A DNA stretch of 64,000 bases from Candidatus Pelagibacter ubique HIMB140 (GTDB lineage Bacteria; Pseudomonadota; Alphaproteobacteria; Pelagibacterales; Pelagibacteraceae), in contig NZ_LAMZ01000001.1 in the NCBI RefSeq assembly GCF_025558165.1, positions 1,096,001-1,160,000 on the forward strand, read 5' to 3'. How positions within the stretch are numbered: position 1 is the first letter of the stretch; the number at the start of each line of letters is the position of its first letter. The position numbers and the translations under genes are program-made. Below, piece after piece: positions 1-8,049 of this stretch. The notes under the pieces were generated by a model. It ran no database searches and was not told the DNA's origin. It saw only the letters and a program-made list of their open reading frames with translations.

Positions 1-137
1 TCAGACATATTTTGATCATAATGTTGACAAGTAAAAATTATAAAAAAATTTTTCTTTTTCAATTCACAATATTTAATTATAGGTGCTAATTTAATTATTT
101 CTGGTCTTGTTCCCATAACGAAGCATATTTTTTTCAT
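1..137 (-). CDS. wecB: UDP-N-acetylglucosamine 2-epimerase family protein (partial, N-terminus only)
   Basis: The first 45 codons are visible on the minus strand; the rest lies beyond the left edge. The start is ATG at 137-135, directly after the stop codon of the upstream deacetylase gene (138-140). Seen: GTRPE at residues 9-13 followed by KLAPII at 16-21, the nucleotide-sugar-binding start of WecB/WbpI-type non-hydrolysing 2-epimerases, then QHYDQNM at 38-44, close to the family's TGQHYDQM segment (here TCQHYDQN). The family inverts C2 of UDP-GlcNAc or of UDP-2,3-diacetamido-glucuronate. Because wbpA, wbpB, wbpD and wbpE homologues lie further along, this could be the WbpI step, but the visible part cannot separate WecB from WbpI. 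Family call is firm, substrate is inference. Confidence 0.85.
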   Translation of the reverse strand, partial: MKKICFVMGTRPEIIKLAPIIKYCELKKKNFFIIFTCQHYDQNMS

Positions 138-866
138 TTAATTAAATTTTTTATATGACTGTAAGTAATTGAATTTATCTGAATAATTATTTTTTAATGA
201 ACTCTTAAGTAATAATGAGTTATTTAAACTAGTATATTTTTTTTTGGATATCCACCATACCGGGTGTATTAGTAGTTGAATACTTTTTTTATTATCTAAA
301 ATATTTTTATCTTTAGTGGGAATCCCAAAACGCCAGTCCCCTTTAGAATCTGAATAGTACAAAATTTTTTTTATAAATATTGAACTATAGACATTAATCA
401 TTTCATTATAATAAATTCCTTTGGGAATTCCATTAATACCAGGTTTATGAAATGAAATAGTTTTTATTTCTCTACCAATGCAATTTTCTAAAATTCTTTT
501 TTCTAAATCAAATTTTTTCTCATTTTTTTTAAACGAATTTTTTTTTAAATTCGATAAATCAAAGTGTAGTCCAATTTGATGACCCAAATCACTAATTTTT
601 TTAATCATATCTCGATTAGATTTTTCTAAGCAATTATATAATTTGGAAGTTGTTAAAAAAAAATAAGTACTTTTAATTTTTAAAGATTTTTCAATAACTG
701 CCATCTCATAGGCTTTTGAAATGTCAATATCAACATCATGTCTCAATATAATATTTTTATTTTTTTTTATGCTTTCTGAAAAAAATACAAATTTGTATTC
801 AAGTTTTTTAAAAAAATGTATAAGTTTTTTATATTCTTTAATTGAAAAATATGGTTTTTTATACAT
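138..866 (-). CDS. Polysaccharide deacetylase-like protein
   Basis: This 242-residue protein belongs to the NodB/polysaccharide deacetylase superfamily (CE4 fold), metal-dependent enzymes removing acyl groups from sugars. Seen: RHDVD at residues 42-46, the family's catalytic/metal aspartate motif, and a later HQIGLHFD segment with histidines at about 96 and 101, matching the second metal motif. An upstream in-frame extension to 920 exists, but it is hydrophobic and overlaps the divergent epimerase start at 892. I therefore chose ATG at 866, which gives MYKKPYFSIKEYK and leaves 25 bases between the divergent starts. The stop abuts the WecB-like gene downstream, so the two are probably co-transcribed. 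The substrate is unknown; an N-acetyl amino sugar of the surface glycan is plausible. Confidence 0.72.
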   Translation of the reverse strand: MYKKPYFSIKEYKKLIHFFKKLEYKFVFFSESIKKNKNIILRHDVDIDISKAYEMAVIEKSLKIKSTYFFLTTSKLYNCLEKSNRDMIKKISDLGHQIGLHFDLSNLKKNSFKKNEKKFDLEKRILENCIGREIKTISFHKPGINGIPKGIYYNEMINVYSSIFIKKILYYSDSKGDWRFGIPTKDKNILDNKKSIQLLIHPVWWISKKKYTSLNNSLLLKSSLKNNYSDKFNYLQSYKKFN

Positions 867-891
867 CAGAGCTAACTTATATAAACATATT

Positions 892-1845
892 GTGAAAATA
901 AAAAAGACAATTTTAATCACTGGAGGTTTAGGTTTTATTGGGCAAAATTTAGTAAATTTTTTTGTAAAGAAAAATTTTAATGTTCATATAATAGATAATT
1001 TATCTTCAATTAATTCTAACAAGAGCTATTTATTTAATAAAAAAAAAGTTAAAATTTTTAAATTTGATATTAGTGATAACAAAAAAATATCAAGTTTTTT
1101 AAAAAAAAGGCATTATAAATACTTAATCCACGCAGCTGCAAATTTTGCAAATCAAAACTCTGTTGAAAATCCAATTAGAGACATGAAATCAAATATTCAG
1201 GGTACAATTAATATATTTGAGAATATTAATAAATTAGAACTAAAAAAAATTATTTATCTTTCTTCTTCCTGTGTTTATCCAAGTAAAAAAAATTTATTTG
1301 AAAGTATGTCTTTGAGACCTATAGAAACACCTTACGCAATTTCTAAATATTCTGCTGAACTATATGCTGAATTTTATTCTTATTATCACAAATTGCCAAT
1401 AAATATTGTTAGAATTTTTAACACTTATGGCCCAGGAGAAAAAGCTCATAAATATAGAAATGTAATACCTAATTTTATTGATTTAGCTCTGAAAGGCAAA
1501 ACTTTAAAAATAACTGGTGACGGTACAGAAGTTAGAGATTTTACTTATGTGGAAGATGCATCAAGATTGATATTTAAAACTTTAAACTTAAAATCAAAAA
1601 AGCTTGAAATTATAAATTCATGTACAGGAAAACAAACAAAGTTATATGATTTAGCAAAAAAAATAATTAAACTTACAAATTCAAGCTCACAAATTAAAAT
1701 TACCAATAAATTTAGAAAATGGGATAAAATCAAATTAAGAAAAGGAAATATTAGTAAAAGAAATAAATTACTTGGATATATTTCAATGGTACCATTAGAG
1801 CATGGCTTAAGAAAAACAGTAAAATGGTACAAAAAAAATCTTTAA
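892..1845 (+). CDS. NAD-dependent epimerase/dehydratase (UDP-glucose 4-epimerase-like)
   Basis: An extended SDR of 317 residues. Seen: the Rossmann motif TGGLGFIG around residues 10-17, SSSCVYP, and an active-site Tyr148-x3-Lys152 (YAISK). These enzymes epimerise, dehydrate or reduce nucleotide sugars using bound NAD. The long upstream ORF runs antisense through the neighbouring deacetylase gene, so I place the start at GTG 892, immediately before the Rossmann strand. It converges with the methyltransferase gene downstream, the two stop codons overlapping at 1842-1845. The exact sugar substrate cannot be assigned; GalE-like is the closest generic label. Confidence 0.8.
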   Translation: MKIKKTILITGGLGFIGQNLVNFFVKKNFNVHIIDNLSSINSNKSYLFNKKKVKIFKFDISDNKKISSFLKKRHYKYLIHAAANFANQNSVENPIRDMKSNIQGTINIFENINKLELKKIIYLSSSCVYPSKKNLFESMSLRPIETPYAISKYSAELYAEFYSYYHKLPINIVRIFNTYGPGEKAHKYRNVIPNFIDLALKGKTLKITGDGTEVRDFTYVEDASRLIFKTLNLKSKKLEIINSCTGKQTKLYDLAKKIIKLTNSSSQIKITNKFRKWDKIKLRKGNISKRNKLLGYISMVPLEHGLRKTVKWYKKNL

Positions 1846-2606
1846 TTTTTTTTTAAGATTACACAAATTGTATCTGAAAGTGATGGAAAGATTTTTATTA
1901 AGTAATTATATAAAAATTTAAATTTAATATATATAAAAAATAAAAATTTATTTCTTGGAACAATTGCATTAATTCCTTCTAGATGTTTGATTTCGAAGTT
2001 AATTTTTTTGGCTAGATACAAGATATCATCTAAGCTGTATTCTCGCCAATGTCCTCTGAATGGCTCCTCTTCAAAATATTCACTGTAAGAAGCGTAATTT
2101 GTCTTTCCAAAGAAGACTGAAATTCTTTTTCTCAAACTAACAGAATTCGGAACAGTGATTATAATATAAGAATTTTGTTCTAGAAAATTTATTACATCAT
2201 AAATAAATTTTTTTGGTGTAGGAACATGTTCTAATACATCTAGCAGCAAAATAATCTCATATTTTTTTTTGGACTTGAATAATTCTTGAATATTTTCATA
2301 AAATTTGAGATTAATTTGGTTGCTAAAAGTTCTTAATTTTTCTAAATTTTTGTCAATTTTATACCAATCATCATTACAATCATCATATGCCTCTATATTA
2401 AAATTAAGTTTTTTTAAAATAGCAGACAGATCATTAAGTCCTGATCCAAAATCTAGTATAGTTTCACTTCCAGAAAATTTATTTTTTATTAACTTATATA
2501 TATAAAAATATTTAGGTCTTATAATGCCGTTATCATTTAAGTAGTTTTTAAATGGAAAAATTGGTGATATTTCATTTATAACTTTAAGTAATTTGTTTTT
2601 TTCCAT
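1842..2606 (-). CDS. Class I SAM-dependent methyltransferase
   Basis: A 254-residue soluble methyltransferase. Seen: SAM-binding motif I as LDFGSG at residues 51-56, an acidic motif after it, then LLLDVLEHVP and IIITVPN, typical of Methyltransf_11/23 (UbiG-like) enzymes in polysaccharide loci. It probably O- or N-methylates a sugar or a chain terminus, but the acceptor is not visible. It stands alone on the minus strand, converging with the epimerase on one side and diverging from the heptose operon on the other. The start MEKNKLLKV at 2606 leaves 52 bases to the gmhA-like start. Confidence 0.82.
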   Translation of the reverse strand: MEKNKLLKVINEISPIFPFKNYLNDNGIIRPKYFYIYKLIKNKFSGSETILDFGSGLNDLSAILKKLNFNIEAYDDCNDDWYKIDKNLEKLRTFSNQINLKFYENIQELFKSKKKYEIILLLDVLEHVPTPKKFIYDVINFLEQNSYIIITVPNSVSLRKRISVFFGKTNYASYSEYFEEEPFRGHWREYSLDDILYLAKKINFEIKHLEGINAIVPRNKFLFFIYIKFKFLYNYLIKIFPSLSDTICVILKKN

Positions 2607-2624
2607 TACTATTTTTTATTTGTA

Positions 2625-2630
2625 TATAAT
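2625..2630 (+). promoter_or_regulatory. Possible -10 box for the heptose operon
   Basis: A perfect TATAAT lies in the 52-base gap between the divergent methyltransferase and gmhA-like genes, about 28 bases before the gmhA-like ATG. No good -35 box sits at the usual distance. In such AT-rich DNA a TATAAT can occur by chance; position is the main support. Confidence 0.3.
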
Positions 2631-2658
2631 CAAATATGCTAATACAAAAGAACTTCTC

Positions 2659-3246
2659 ATGCAAAATTTTTTTAATAATTATTTTCAAGAAACAATTAAT
2701 TCAATAAAAAACTTTAATAAAGATGATATAAATAATTTGGCAAAATCAATTGCAAAAATTAGGTTAAACAAAGGTAGAATTTTTTTTGTTGGCGTTGGTG
2801 GGAGCGCAGGAAATGCTACTCATGCAGTTAATGATTTTAGAAAATTATGCAATGTTGAATGTTATAGTATTACAGATAATGCATCTGAGTTAACTGCAAG
2901 AATAAATGACGAAGGTTGGGATAGTTCTTTTTCTGAATGGTTAAAGATTTCAAATTTAAATAAAAAAGATGCAATATTTGTATTATCAGTTGGTGGAGGT
3001 AATATTGAAAGAAAAGTTAGTGTTAATATCGTAAACGCTGTTAAGTATGCAAAGTTTAAGAGAGCAAAAATATTTGGAATCGTGAGTAGAGATGGAGGCT
3101 ATACAAAAAAAATTGGAGACAATGTAGTAGTTATTCCGGTTAAAGAAAAAAAATTAGTAACACCTATTTCGGAGGCTCTACAAGCAGTAGTTTGGCATTA
3201 TTTGGTCTCATCTTCATATTTAAAAAAAAACAAAACTAAATGGTGA
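2659..3246 (+). CDS. gmhA: SIS-domain sedoheptulose-7-phosphate isomerase (GmhA family)
   Basis: A 195-residue SIS-domain protein, first of a long plus-strand run. GmhA converts sedoheptulose 7-phosphate to D-glycero-D-manno-heptose 7-phosphate in the cytoplasm. Seen: the phosphosugar-binding segment VGVGGSAGNATHAVNDF, a second one (VLSVGGGN), and a C-terminal EALQAVVWH carrying the catalytic-type histidine. In E. coli GmhA the segment after the first loop holds a catalytic Glu; here an Asp (VNDF) appears at about that place. The start is ATG 2659; the ORF extends 66 bases further up into the divergent methyltransferase, which I reject. The next genes, a heptose bisphosphatase and an HldE-like enzyme, support the heptose assignment over a generic SIS call. 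Confidence 0.82.
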   Translation: MQNFFNNYFQETINSIKNFNKDDINNLAKSIAKIRLNKGRIFFVGVGGSAGNATHAVNDFRKLCNVECYSITDNASELTARINDEGWDSSFSEWLKISNLNKKDAIFVLSVGGGNIERKVSVNIVNAVKYAKFKRAKIFGIVSRDGGYTKKIGDNVVVIPVKEKKLVTPISEALQAVVWHYLVSSSYLKKNKTKW

Positions 3247-3252
3247 TTTTAA

Positions 3253-3789
3253 TTGTCATTAAAAAAGAGAAGAGCTGTATTTTTAGATCGTGATGGTGTT
3301 TTAAATATACCAATTATTAAAAAAAATAAATCTTATGCGCCATTAAAGTATAAAGACTTTAAATTGTATCCTAAATTAAAATTTTATTGTCAAAAATTAA
3401 AACTTTCATTTTTATTAATAGTTGTTACTAATCAACCTGATATTGGTAGAAAAAAAATTAAACTTACAGAACTAAAAAAAATGCATCATAAACTTAAAAA
3501 AATAATAAATTATGATGAACTCTATTTTTGCTCAGCTATTTCGAAAAAATCTTATTACAAGAAACCAAATCCCGGAATGATATTAAGAGCAATCAAAGAA
3601 TTTAATATTGAACCAAAAAAAAGTTATTTAATTGGAGATAGATGGAGTGATATAATGCCTGGAAATAAGTTTGGAATTAAAACTTTATTTATCGATAGAA
3701 AATATAAAGAAAAAAAACCTAACAAATACTTTAGAAAAGTAAAATCATTTTCTGAAGCTGCAAGAGTGATACTAAATGATAAATCTTAA
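3253..3789 (+). CDS. gmhB: D-glycero-manno-heptose-1,7-bisphosphate phosphatase-like HAD protein
   Basis: A 178-residue HAD phosphatase. Seen: nucleophile motif FLDRDGVLN with Asp12 and Asp14, a TNQPD motif II, Lys in KPNPGM, and IGDRWSDI as motif IV. GmhB removes the 7-phosphate of heptose 1,7-bisphosphate. E. coli GmhB has a zinc loop with several Cys/His before the conserved KPxPGM; here that stretch (FCSAISKKSYYKKPNPGM) holds one Cys only, so the zinc site appears absent. The start is TTG 3253, 6 bases after the gmhA-like stop, and no ATG is available before the HAD motif. It overlaps the transaldolase by 14 bases. Confidence 0.82.
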   Translation: MSLKKRRAVFLDRDGVLNIPIIKKNKSYAPLKYKDFKLYPKLKFYCQKLKLSFLLIVVTNQPDIGRKKIKLTELKKMHHKLKKIINYDELYFCSAISKKSYYKKPNPGMILRAIKEFNIEPKKSYLIGDRWSDIMPGNKFGIKTLFIDRKYKEKKPNKYFRKVKSFSEAARVILNDKS

Positions 3790-4492
3790 AAATTTTAATT
3801 TAAGTATTTTTGCTGATGGAGCAGATTTAAAGGATTTTAAAAAGTTATCAAAAAATAAATTAGTCAAAGGTTTCACAACCAATCCTTCATTAATGAGGGC
3901 TTCAGGTGTTAAAAATTACTTAAATTTTTCAAAAAAAGTTCTTAAGATTGTTAAAACTAAACCTGTTTCATTTGAAATTTTTGCTGATGATATAAATGAG
4001 ATTGAAAAGCAAGCACTAATCATTTCTAAGCTTGGAAAAAATGTCTTTGTAAAGATACCAATAATTAACACAAAGAATGAGTCTAATGTAGACTTAATCT
4101 CAAAACTAAACAAACAAGGTATTAAAATAAATGTGACAGCAATATTTACCTTAAAACAAACTAAATCTTTGATTGAAAAATTGAATGGGAAAACTGAAAT
4201 CATTTTTTCTATATTTGCGGGAAGAATTGCTGACTCGGGCATTAATGCTAAAACTGAAATGAAAAAACATATATCTTTATCTTCAAAAAAAAAGAATATT
4301 AAAATTTTATGGGCAAGTGTTAGAGAGGTTTACAATCTTATAGAAGCAGAAGAAGTCAAATGTCATATAATCACCGTCCCACCTTCAATTTTGAATAAAA
4401 CAAAAAATTTTAATAAAAACTTGGAAAAATATTCCCAAGAAACAGTTCAGATGTTTTTTGAGGATGCTAGAAAGTCTGGATACTCTTTATAA
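3776..4492 (+). CDS. Transaldolase family protein (short TalC/FSA-like form)
   Basis: A 238-residue class I aldolase barrel. Seen: FTTNPS at 33-38, an EIFAD strand, the Schiff-base strand VFVKIPI with Lys93, INVTAIFT, and SIFAGRIADSG. Transaldolases exchange a dihydroxyacetone unit, for example fructose 6-phosphate plus erythrose 4-phosphate giving sedoheptulose 7-phosphate. Its place between gmhB and further sugar enzymes suggests it makes the sedoheptulose 7-phosphate used by the gmhA-like isomerase, or a related ketose. The start ATG lies inside the end of gmhB, so translation is coupled. A fructose-6-phosphate aldolase activity is the alternative. Confidence 0.85.
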   Translation: MINLKNFNLSIFADGADLKDFKKLSKNKLVKGFTTNPSLMRASGVKNYLNFSKKVLKIVKTKPVSFEIFADDINEIEKQALIISKLGKNVFVKIPIINTKNESNVDLISKLNKQGIKINVTAIFTLKQTKSLIEKLNGKTEIIFSIFAGRIADSGINAKTEMKKHISLSSKKKNIKILWASVREVYNLIEAEEVKCHIITVPPSILNKTKNFNKNLEKYSQETVQMFFEDARKSGYSL

Positions 4493-4496
4493 GCTA

Positions 4497-5498
4497 ATGT
4501 TTAAGAAAATATTTATCACTGGTGGAGCTGGGTATGTGGGTTGTAGACTCGTGAAGGATTTACTTCAAAAAGAGTACAAAGTTACTGTTTATGATGCAAT
4601 GCATTATACTGAAAATTTTTTACCTAAAAATAATAATAATTTAAAAGTAATAAAGGGAGATATCAGGGATACTAGTCATTTAAAGAAAGTTTCAAGTGGT
4701 AATGATGTGTTTATACATTTAGCTTGTATTTCAAATGATGCAAGTTTCGTATTAGATGAAAATTTATCTAAGACTGTAAATTTTGACTGTTTTGAGCCAA
4801 TGGTAAAAACAGCTAAGAGTAATAATATTAAAAGATTTATATATGCATCTTCAAGTTCTGTGTATGGGGTATCAGAAAAGAAGGATGTTAAAGAAGATCA
4901 TCCATTATTGCCACTAACTGCCTACAATAAATATAAAGGTTTATGTGAGCCAATATTAATGAAATATGCCGATAGTGAGTTTGACGCAGTAATATTTAGA
5001 CCCGCTACAGTATGTGGCTATAGTCCTAGAATGAGATTTGATCTGAGCGTAAATATTTTAACATGTCATGCAATCGTTAACAATAAAATTAAGGTTTTTG
5101 GCGGAGATCAATTAAGACCTAATTTACACATACAAGACTATAGCGACTTTGTCCAAATATTAATAAATGCTGATAAAAAAAAAATACAAAAAGAAATATT
5201 TAATGTTGGCTTTCAAAACCTTTCAATAATGAATATTGCTAAATTGGTAAAAAAAGAATTAGAAACAAATTTTCAATTTAAAAATATTGAAATAGAAAGA
5301 ACTGAAAGTAACGATAACCGATCTTATCATATTAATTCTGACAAGATATATGAAATACTTAATTTTAAACCAAAGTATTCAATCGAAAATGCAGTTCATG
5401 AAATAACAAGATGTTTTAAAAAGAATTTATTTCAAGACCCGCTATCCAATGTAATCTACCATAATGTCAAAACATTGATGCAAAATAATGTTAAATAA
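4497..5498 (+). CDS. NAD-dependent epimerase/dehydratase
   Basis: An extended SDR of 333 residues. Seen: ITGGAGYVG at the N-terminus, SSSSVYG, and the catalytic YNKYK (Tyr-x3-Lys). The middle contains RPATVCGYSPRMR, typical of sugar-nucleotide epimerases with an RPxxVYG-type substrate strand. I start it at ATG 4497, 4 bases after the transaldolase stop, rather than the longer ORF inside that gene. It is followed with an 11-base overlap by a second SDR. It may act on a nucleotide-activated heptose (4- or 6-epimerase, or 4,6-dehydratase), but this is inferred only from the neighbours. Confidence 0.8.
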   Translation: MFKKIFITGGAGYVGCRLVKDLLQKEYKVTVYDAMHYTENFLPKNNNNLKVIKGDIRDTSHLKKVSSGNDVFIHLACISNDASFVLDENLSKTVNFDCFEPMVKTAKSNNIKRFIYASSSSVYGVSEKKDVKEDHPLLPLTAYNKYKGLCEPILMKYADSEFDAVIFRPATVCGYSPRMRFDLSVNILTCHAIVNNKIKVFGGDQLRPNLHIQDYSDFVQILINADKKKIQKEIFNVGFQNLSIMNIAKLVKKELETNFQFKNIEIERTESNDNRSYHINSDKIYEILNFKPKYSIENAVHEITRCFKKNLFQDPLSNVIYHNVKTLMQNNVK

Positions 5499-6480
5499 AA
5501 AAGTTAGCATAGTAACCGGTGGGGCTGGTTTTATCGGAAGCCACATGGTTGATCTTTTAATTAAAAAAAAACATAAAGTTTTAGTAATTGACGACTTATC
5601 AAAAGGAAAAAAAAAAAATATACATCATCATATTAGAAACAAGGATGCTATATTAATTAAAAAAAATATATTAAATATCACAAGCAAAGATATTAATTTC
5701 AAAAAAATATGTTTTATTTTCCATTTTGCTGGAAAGGATGCAATTATACCATCTATAACAAATCCTGAAAAATATATAAATGTAAACTTAAATGGAACAT
5801 TAAAAATTTTAGAGGCATCAAAAAATTTAAATTTTAAAAAATTTGTTTATGCAGCATCTTCGTCTTGTTATGGTAAAGCCAAAACTCCAACAGATGAAAA
5901 TAAAAAAATTTCTAATTTACATCCATATGCTCTTAGTAAATATTTAGGTGAACAGTTAGCATTAAGCTGGCATAAAATTTATGATTTGCCAATAAATTCT
6001 GTAAGAATATTCAATGCATATGGTGAAAGAATAGGATTTAATAATGAATATGGAGCAATGTTTCCTATTTTACTTAAACAGAAATTATCAAATAAACCGC
6101 TTACAATTGTTGGGGATGGCAAACAAAAACGAGACTTTATTTATGTAAAGGACCTTGTTCAGGCATTTTATGCTGTTGCAAACATTAAAAATTCTGGAGA
6201 GATTTTTAACGCTGGATATGGAAAACCAGTAAGTGTCAATTTAATTGCAAAATTAATTGGAGGTAAAAAAATATTTATAAAAAAAAGACCTGGCGAACCA
6301 GAAATTACACACTCAAATATTCGAAAAATTAAATCTTTTACAAATTGGAAGCCAAAAGTTTCAATTAAACAAGGAGTTGAGATAATGATTAGAAATATCA
6401 ATTTATGGGAAGACTCTGTTTTATGGGATAAAAAAAAGATAAAACTTGCTACAAAAGTTTGGTTTAATAAACTGAAATAG
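5488..6480 (+). CDS. NAD-dependent epimerase (GalE/WbpP-like)
   Basis: An extended SDR of 330 residues with TGGAGFIGSH at the N-terminus, SSSCYG, YALSK as the Tyr-x3-Lys active site, FNAYGER, and a VGDGKQKRDFIYVKD substrate segment. This pattern is close to UDP-glucose/UDP-N-acetylglucosamine 4-epimerases. It overlaps the preceding SDR by 11 bases and precedes the HldE-like gene by 24 bases. A run of 12 A residues (5607-5618) encodes part of a lysine stretch. The substrate is uncertain; an activated hexose or heptose is likely. Confidence 0.82.
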   Translation: MLNKKVSIVTGGAGFIGSHMVDLLIKKKHKVLVIDDLSKGKKKNIHHHIRNKDAILIKKNILNITSKDINFKKICFIFHFAGKDAIIPSITNPEKYINVNLNGTLKILEASKNLNFKKFVYAASSSCYGKAKTPTDENKKISNLHPYALSKYLGEQLALSWHKIYDLPINSVRIFNAYGERIGFNNEYGAMFPILLKQKLSNKPLTIVGDGKQKRDFIYVKDLVQAFYAVANIKNSGEIFNAGYGKPVSVNLIAKLIGGKKIFIKKRPGEPEITHSNIRKIKSFTNWKPKVSIKQGVEIMIRNINLWEDSVLWDKKKIKLATKVWFNKLK

Positions 6481-6504
6481 TTACTAAAGTATTGATATTG
6501 AAAT

Positions 6505-8049
6505 ATGTCCTTAGATTATTTTAAAAAATATAATTATAAAATAAGAGATTTAAAAGATTTAAAAAAAATTTTAGATAAAAAAAAAAATAAAAAAACTGTT
6601 CTATGTCATGGTGTATTTGATGTTGTTCATCCTGGCCATTTAAGACATTTGGCACACGCAAAAACAAAAGGGGATATTTTAATAGTTAGTCTTACTGCAG
6701 ATAGGTTTATAAAAAAAGGAAATTATCGCCCTCATGTTCCAGAAAATTTAAGAGCATTAAACCTATCAGCTTTTGAAATGGTAGATTATGTTGTCATAGA
6801 TAGACATGAAAAAGCTGACAATATTTTAAAGTATATTAAGCCAGATTTTTATGCAAAAGGATTTGAGTATTTTTCTAAAGGATTACCTAAAGCTACAAAA
6901 GATGAAATAAAAGTAGTGGAGTCTTATGGGGGGAAAATGTTTTTTTCACCAGGAGATTTTGTTTATTCATCTTCAAAATTTCTACAATCATCTCTTCCAG
7001 AACTACATTTTGAAAAGTTACTTATGCTTTTAGATAAACATAAAATTAATTTTGAAGATCTAAAAGAAACATTAAATAACTTTTCAAAACTAAAAGTCCA
7101 TGTAATAGGTGATACAATAATTGATACTTATACCAGAACTACTTTTATTGGTGGTCAAACTAAAACACCAACTTTTAGCTTATTAAAACAAAAAGAAGAA
7201 AATTTTATTGGGGGAGCTGCAATCGTGGCCACTCACTTAAAAAAATCTGGAGCAGAAGTTACTTTTTCCACAGTTTTAGGTAATGATCGATTAGGACGTT
7301 TTGCTACAAAAGAGTTAAAAAAAATTAAAGTTAAAGTAAGGCCTATTGTTGATTTATTTAGACCAACAACCAATAAAAATAGTTTTACAACTGGAAATTA
7401 TAAACTTTTAAAAGTAGACACATTAGATAATACTCCTATTAACGAAAACATTTTAAGTAAATTATGTAACTCAATTAAAAATACAAAAGCTGATATAGTA
7501 ATTTTAAGTGATTTTAGACATGGTATATTTAATTTAAGCAGTATTCCAAAAATAATAAAAGCAATTCCTAAAAAAACTTTCAAAGTTGCAGACAGTCAAG
7601 TAGCTAGTAGGTGGGGAAATATTTTACAGTTTAAGAATTTTGACCTTATAACCCCAAATGAGCGAGAAGCTAGATTTGCTTTAGCAGATCAAGATTCACC
7701 AATTGGATCACTTTCATCTCTTTTACAAAAAAATTCTAAATATAAAAATTTAATTTTAACATTAGGAGATAAAGGAATTTTTTGTTCATCAAAAAATAAA
7801 AAAAATAATTATTTCTCCATAGATTCTTTTGCACAAAATGTCATTGATGCAGTAGGTTCTGGAGATGCTTTGTTAGCCTATTCCTCAATAGCTCTCAAAC
7901 TATCAAATTCACTTGTTCAAGCAGGTATTATTGGCTCTTTGGCTGCAGCCAAGGCATGTGAGTATGATGGAAATCAACCAATAAGTAGAAAAGAAGTAAT
8001 TGAACAAATGAATAAAATAGAAAAAAAATTAAATTATATAAATCAGTAA
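6505..8049 (+). CDS. hldE: Bifunctional heptose nucleotidyltransferase/kinase (HldE/RfaE-like, domains in reversed order)
   Basis: A 514-residue fusion. The N-terminal half (about 20-170) is a cytidylyltransferase-fold nucleotidyltransferase: CHGVFDVVHPGH with the HxGH motif at 42-45. The C-terminal half (about 190-505) is a PfkB sugar kinase: GDTIIDTYT, a FIGG substrate loop, ITPNEREA, and VGSGDA with the catalytic Asp454. E. coli HldE has the kinase first and the transferase second, so this arrangement is inverted. The expected reactions are phosphorylation of heptose 7-phosphate at C1 and nucleotidyl transfer to give NDP-heptose after GmhB acts. ADP versus another nucleotide, and heptose versus another sugar, cannot be decided by eye. 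Confidence 0.82.
   Translation: MSLDYFKKYNYKIRDLKDLKKILDKKKNKKTVLCHGVFDVVHPGHLRHLAHAKTKGDILIVSLTADRFIKKGNYRPHVPENLRALNLSAFEMVDYVVIDRHEKADNILKYIKPDFYAKGFEYFSKGLPKATKDEIKVVESYGGKMFFSPGDFVYSSSKFLQSSLPELHFEKLLMLLDKHKINFEDLKETLNNFSKLKVHVIGDTIIDTYTRTTFIGGQTKTPTFSLLKQKEENFIGGAAIVATHLKKSGAEVTFSTVLGNDRLGRFATKELKKIKVKVRPIVDLFRPTTNKNSFTTGNYKLLKVDTLDNTPINENILSKLCNSIKNTKADIVILSDFRHGIFNLSSIPKIIKAIPKKTFKVADSQVASRWGNILQFKNFDLITPNEREARFALADQDSPIGSLSSLLQKNSKYKNLILTLGDKGIFCSSKNKKNNYFSIDSFAQNVIDAVGSGDALLAYSSIALKLSNSLVQAGIIGSLAAAKACEYDGNQPISRKEVIEQMNKIEKKLNYINQ

Noticed and set aside
721..891. N-terminal extension of the epimerase upstream of 892
   Set aside because: It runs antisense through the deacetylase gene, is hydrophobic and low complexity, and precedes a normal Rossmann start at GTG 892.
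2593..2658. Upstream extension of the gmhA-like gene
   Set aside because: It overlaps the start of the divergent methyltransferase gene; ATG 2659 gives a normal GmhA length.
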